Source: CAVSMC01 sp963728935 (GTDB taxonomy: Bacteria; Pseudomonadota; Gammaproteobacteria; Burkholderiales; Casimicrobiaceae). Taken from it: 64,000 nt of DNA. Below are positions 61,944-64,000 of the stretch, piece by piece. Below the pieces are notes generated by a model that made no database searches, had not been told where the DNA came from, and saw nothing but the letters and a program-made list of their open reading frames with translations. The stretch's first letter is position 1. Each line of letters starts with the position of its first letter. Location: NCBI GenBank assembly GCA_963728935.1, contig CAVSMC010000009.1, forward strand, positions 71,928 through 135,927, in the 5' to 3' direction. Position numbers and translations under genes: made by a program.

Positions 61944-62459
61944 CTAGTCGGCGCTGACCGGTTCGCGGTGAACGAACGAGTGTTTTCCGGGTGGGCCGAT
62001 CCAGACCCGTTCGATGACAAAAAGCAGCGTGATCGCGCCGCCGATCGGGATCGGCAGATACGTGATGCCGACCGAGAGCCAGGGAAATTCGGCGATCGTG
62101 TTGAGCCATGTGGCCTCAACCAGCTTGATGCCCCAGACAATCGCGAACAGGCTGAGCAGCGCCATCAGGACGTCGCGCGTGACGCCTGCCGCCCGCCGCC
62201 CCGCGGGCGGCAGGTTGTCGACAACCATCGACACCGCGATATGGACGTTGCCGCGATAACACGCCGCGGCGGCGAGGAACGTGAACACGATCACCAGCAG
62301 GATCGATAGCGGCTCGGGCCATGACGAGGCGCTATTGAGCACGTAGCGCGTGAACACGCCCCAGGGAATGACAATCGTCATGGCGACGATGCAAAGTCCG
62401 GAGACCACTGCGCAGAAGATATAGAGGGCCTCCATCGCTCGCGCATAGGCGGTCTTCAT
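61944..62459 (-). CDS. dctQ: TRAP transporter small permease (DctQ family), second system
   Basis: 171 residues from ATG 62459, with an AGGAGT ribosome site. Four transmembrane helices: about 10-30, 45-63 (PLSILLVIVFTFLAAAACYR), 90-108 and 130-150. GNVHIAVSMVVDNLPPAGR is the conserved DctQ segment. Start chosen because the longer upstream frame overlaps the binding-protein gene and is Ser/Arg-rich. Confidence 0.92.
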   Translation of the reverse strand: MKTAYARAMEALYIFCAVVSGLCIVAMTIVIPWGVFTRYVLNSASSWPEPLSILLVIVFTFLAAAACYRGNVHIAVSMVVDNLPPAGRRAAGVTRDVLMALLSLFAIVWGIKLVEATWLNTIAEFPWLSVGITYLPIPIGGAITLLFVIERVWIGPPGKHSFVHREPVSAD

Positions 62460-62484
62460 CGCAACACTCCTGCTCGGCATGCGT

Positions 62485-62522
62485 GGGGCCGGCTGCAGCC
62501 TTCGATGCCGCGCGCCGGCCCC
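62485..62522 (-). terminator. Hairpin between dctP and dctQ of the second TRAP operon
   Basis: ggggccggc (62485-62493) is exactly complementary to 62514-62522, a 9-bp stem with a 20-nt loop, 14 nt after the dctP stop. It mirrors the hairpin at the same place in the first TRAP operon, though the sequences differ. Confidence 0.45.
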
Positions 62523-62535
62523 GCAGATGGTGCGC

Positions 62536-63528
62536 CTATTTGACGGCCTGGATGCGCTTGACGGTCTCGGCGTATTTCGGGCCGTACTTGTCCCAGACCG
62601 GCTTGACCGCGTCCTGGAAGGCCTTCTTGTCGGCGTCTGACACCTCGACGATCTGGATGCCGGCGGCCCGGGCCTTGTCCATCGCCTGCTTCTCGTACTG
62701 TGCCCACAGCTTGCGCTCTTCAATTTGCGCTTCGCGGGAGAACTTGAGCAGCAGCGCCTGGTCGCCCTTCGACATGGTGTCGAAAATCTTCTTCGAGAAC
62801 ACGAGCATTTCCGGCACGATCAGGTGCTCGTCGATCGTATAGAACTTCGCCACCTGGTAGTGATTGTCGAACACGAAGCTGGGCGGGTTGTTTTCGGCGC
62901 CGTCGACCACACCGGTTTGCAGCGCGTTGAAAACCTGGTCGTACCCCATCGCGACGCCGTTGCCGCCCATCGAGTTCGCCATGTCGACGAACATCGGATT
63001 GCCCATGACGCGCACCTTCATGCCTTTGAGGTCGGCCATCGTCTTGATCGGGTGCTTGGTGTTGTAGAAGCTGCGAGCGCCGGCATCCATCCAGCACAGG
63101 CCGACCAGTCCCTTGCCGCTGTTGGTCACCTTATCGAGCAGGTCCTTGCCGATCTCGCCGTCGATCACCTTCTGCATGTGCGCGGTGTTGCGGAACACGT
63201 AGGGCAGGTTGAACACGTTGAGATCGTCCACCACCGGGCCGAGCGCGCCGACCGAAACGCGCGCGAAGGCAATAGCGCCGATCTGCGCCTGCTCGATCGC
63301 TTCCTTCTCGCCGCCGAGTTGCATCGACGGATACATCTGCACCGTGATCCGGCCGTTGGTGGCCTTGTCGAGCTTCTTGCCGAGATCTTCGACGGCGACG
63401 ACGGTCGGATACCCGGCAGGGTGCACGTCCGATGCCTTGAGCACCAGCTTCTGCTGCGCGAACGCGCCGGAGGCGAGCGTCGCGGTCGCGAACGCAAGCG
63501 CGGCGCAGAACGTAATACGTGTCTTCAT
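62536..63528 (-). CDS. dctP: TRAP transporter periplasmic solute-binding protein, second system
   Basis: 330 residues. Signal peptide at 1-24 (cut after SGAFA). The mature protein includes LVLKASDVHPAGYPTVVAVE, the ligand Arg region in MADLKGMKVRVMGNPMFVDM, and the signature DQVFNALQTGVVDGAENNPP. Sequence groups it with DctP proteins for organic or sugar acids; the ligand is unknown. A strong AGGAGGAA ribosome site lies just upstream. First gene of the minus-strand P-Q-M operon. Confidence 0.95.
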   Translation of the reverse strand: MKTRITFCAALAFATATLASGAFAQQKLVLKASDVHPAGYPTVVAVEDLGKKLDKATNGRITVQMYPSMQLGGEKEAIEQAQIGAIAFARVSVGALGPVVDDLNVFNLPYVFRNTAHMQKVIDGEIGKDLLDKVTNSGKGLVGLCWMDAGARSFYNTKHPIKTMADLKGMKVRVMGNPMFVDMANSMGGNGVAMGYDQVFNALQTGVVDGAENNPPSFVFDNHYQVAKFYTIDEHLIVPEMLVFSKKIFDTMSKGDQALLLKFSREAQIEERKLWAQYEKQAMDKARAAGIQIVEVSDADKKAFQDAVKPVWDKYGPKYAETVKRIQAVK

Positions 63529-64000
63529 GGGTTGTTCCTCCTGGTTTCATTCCCCGTATGGCACCGCCGTCTCGAATCGATCGACTCGGCTCCAACAACC
63601 TGTTCAGGCTATCACACGCTGGCCACGCCGGCTCGGACGGGTCAAAGGACTTGCACTCGCATGGACGAGAATGCCGCGACGGGCCTTACACCGTGATCCC
63701 TCTGAGATAAGCGTCCGCTGGGGACGACGACTCTGTGCAGGCAGGGTCGTCGCAGCACCCTCGGGAGGGGACGGCAACGGCTGGGGTAGTGGCTCCCATG
63801 GCTCTCGATGACGTTTCGCCAGAGGACTGGCGCCCGTCAATCGGGCGCCTGGAACGCCGAAAACTAGCTCTCGAATTGGTCCGAAAAAGCCAAGCGTTTA
63901 GACGACCTGCAGCCCCTGGACAACCCGTCCGGCACGCAGTTGTCACCCATGTCTTGGGTACGGACCGTCACTTATGTGTCCGGGCCGTACAGAATCGAGA
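63529..64000. other. Gene-poor right edge
   Basis: 472 bases after the start of the second dctP. They contain the leader of that operon, a perfect 8-bp hairpin (63829-63836 with 63842-63849, 5-nt loop) and, at the end, a tandem motif like that at insertion-sequence ends. Open frames here are Arg/Ser-rich and without resemblance. No gene is supported. Confidence 0.5.
63942..63988. repeat. Tandem motif resembling insertion-sequence ends (IS481-like)
   Basis: gtcacccatgtcttgggta (from 63942) is followed 25 nt later by gtcacttatgtgtccggg (from 63967). The shared pattern GTCACnnATGT in two copies at this spacing is familiar from the terminal regions of IS481-type elements. No transposase is inside the window, so this is either an element starting beyond 64000 or a remnant. 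Confidence 0.4.

Noticed and set aside
1..64000. CRISPR arrays, rRNA operons, replication origin
   Set aside because: No regularly spaced repeat series, no rRNA sequence and no cluster of DnaA boxes was seen on either strand.

Overview
The window looks like a chromosomal segment of a GC-rich betaproteobacterium, most likely an environmental member of Burkholderiales or a close relative. The evidence is gene order. The run ndk, rlmN, pilW, rodZ, ispG, hisS, yfgM, bamB, der, hfq, hflX, hflK, hflC, DUF2065, hisZ, purA, then rnr downstream, is a classic betaproteobacterial housekeeping block. A complete cysE-iscR-iscSUA-hscBA-fdx-iscX operon is also present. There is one tRNA gene (tRNA-Leu, CAG) and no rRNA, CRISPR array or complete insertion sequence.

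Layout. (1) 1-8.9 kb, all on the minus strand: the three-subunit proton-translocating transhydrogenase (pntAA, pntAB, pntB), with a large inverted repeat between pntAA and pntAB. It is followed by a frameshifted hypothetical gene, a class III cyclase with TPRs, a CaiB/BaiF CoA-transferase and a CPBP-type membrane protease cut by the window edge. (2) 9-18.7 kb: a TPR/OGT-like/GT2 fusion, a tartrate-type dehydrogenase, a small membrane protein, a broken EVE-domain remnant, an ElaA-like acetyltransferase, a DMT transporter behind a structured leader with an intrinsic terminator, a TSUP transporter, accA and tilS. (3) 19-22.2 kb: a TRAP transporter operon (P, Q, M). (4) 22.3-43.4 kb: the conserved housekeeping block, then purT and serB. 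(5) 43.4-52.2 kb, minus strand: an exact palindromic repeat, a MAPEG protein, the isc operon with an IscR-like operator at its head, cysE, a DUF3667 protein and trmJ. (6) 52.3-64 kb: suhB, a secreted S8 protease with a C-terminal DUF5648-like region, an AI-2E family permease, a divergent pair made of a 699-residue protein resembling cyanobacterial acyl-ACP reductase and an iron-type alcohol dehydrogenase, a second TRAP operon on the minus strand, and a gene-poor right edge with a tandem motif like those at insertion-sequence ends.

How the genes work together. The isc operon with cysE links cysteine synthesis to Fe-S cluster assembly, and it supplies ispG and rlmN in the same window. The hfq-hflX-hflKC and bamB/yfgM genes cover RNA regulation and envelope quality control. 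The most unusual content is the reductase/alcohol dehydrogenase pair at 56.9-60.5 kb, which could form an acyl-thioester to aldehyde to alcohol route. Next come the structured leader before the DMT transporter at 14.5 kb, the stem-loop inside the pnt operon, an in-frame insertion in rlmN, and two independently organised TRAP operons that each carry a strong hairpin between the P and Q genes.

All family assignments come from reading the translated sequences. No database search or alignment was run.
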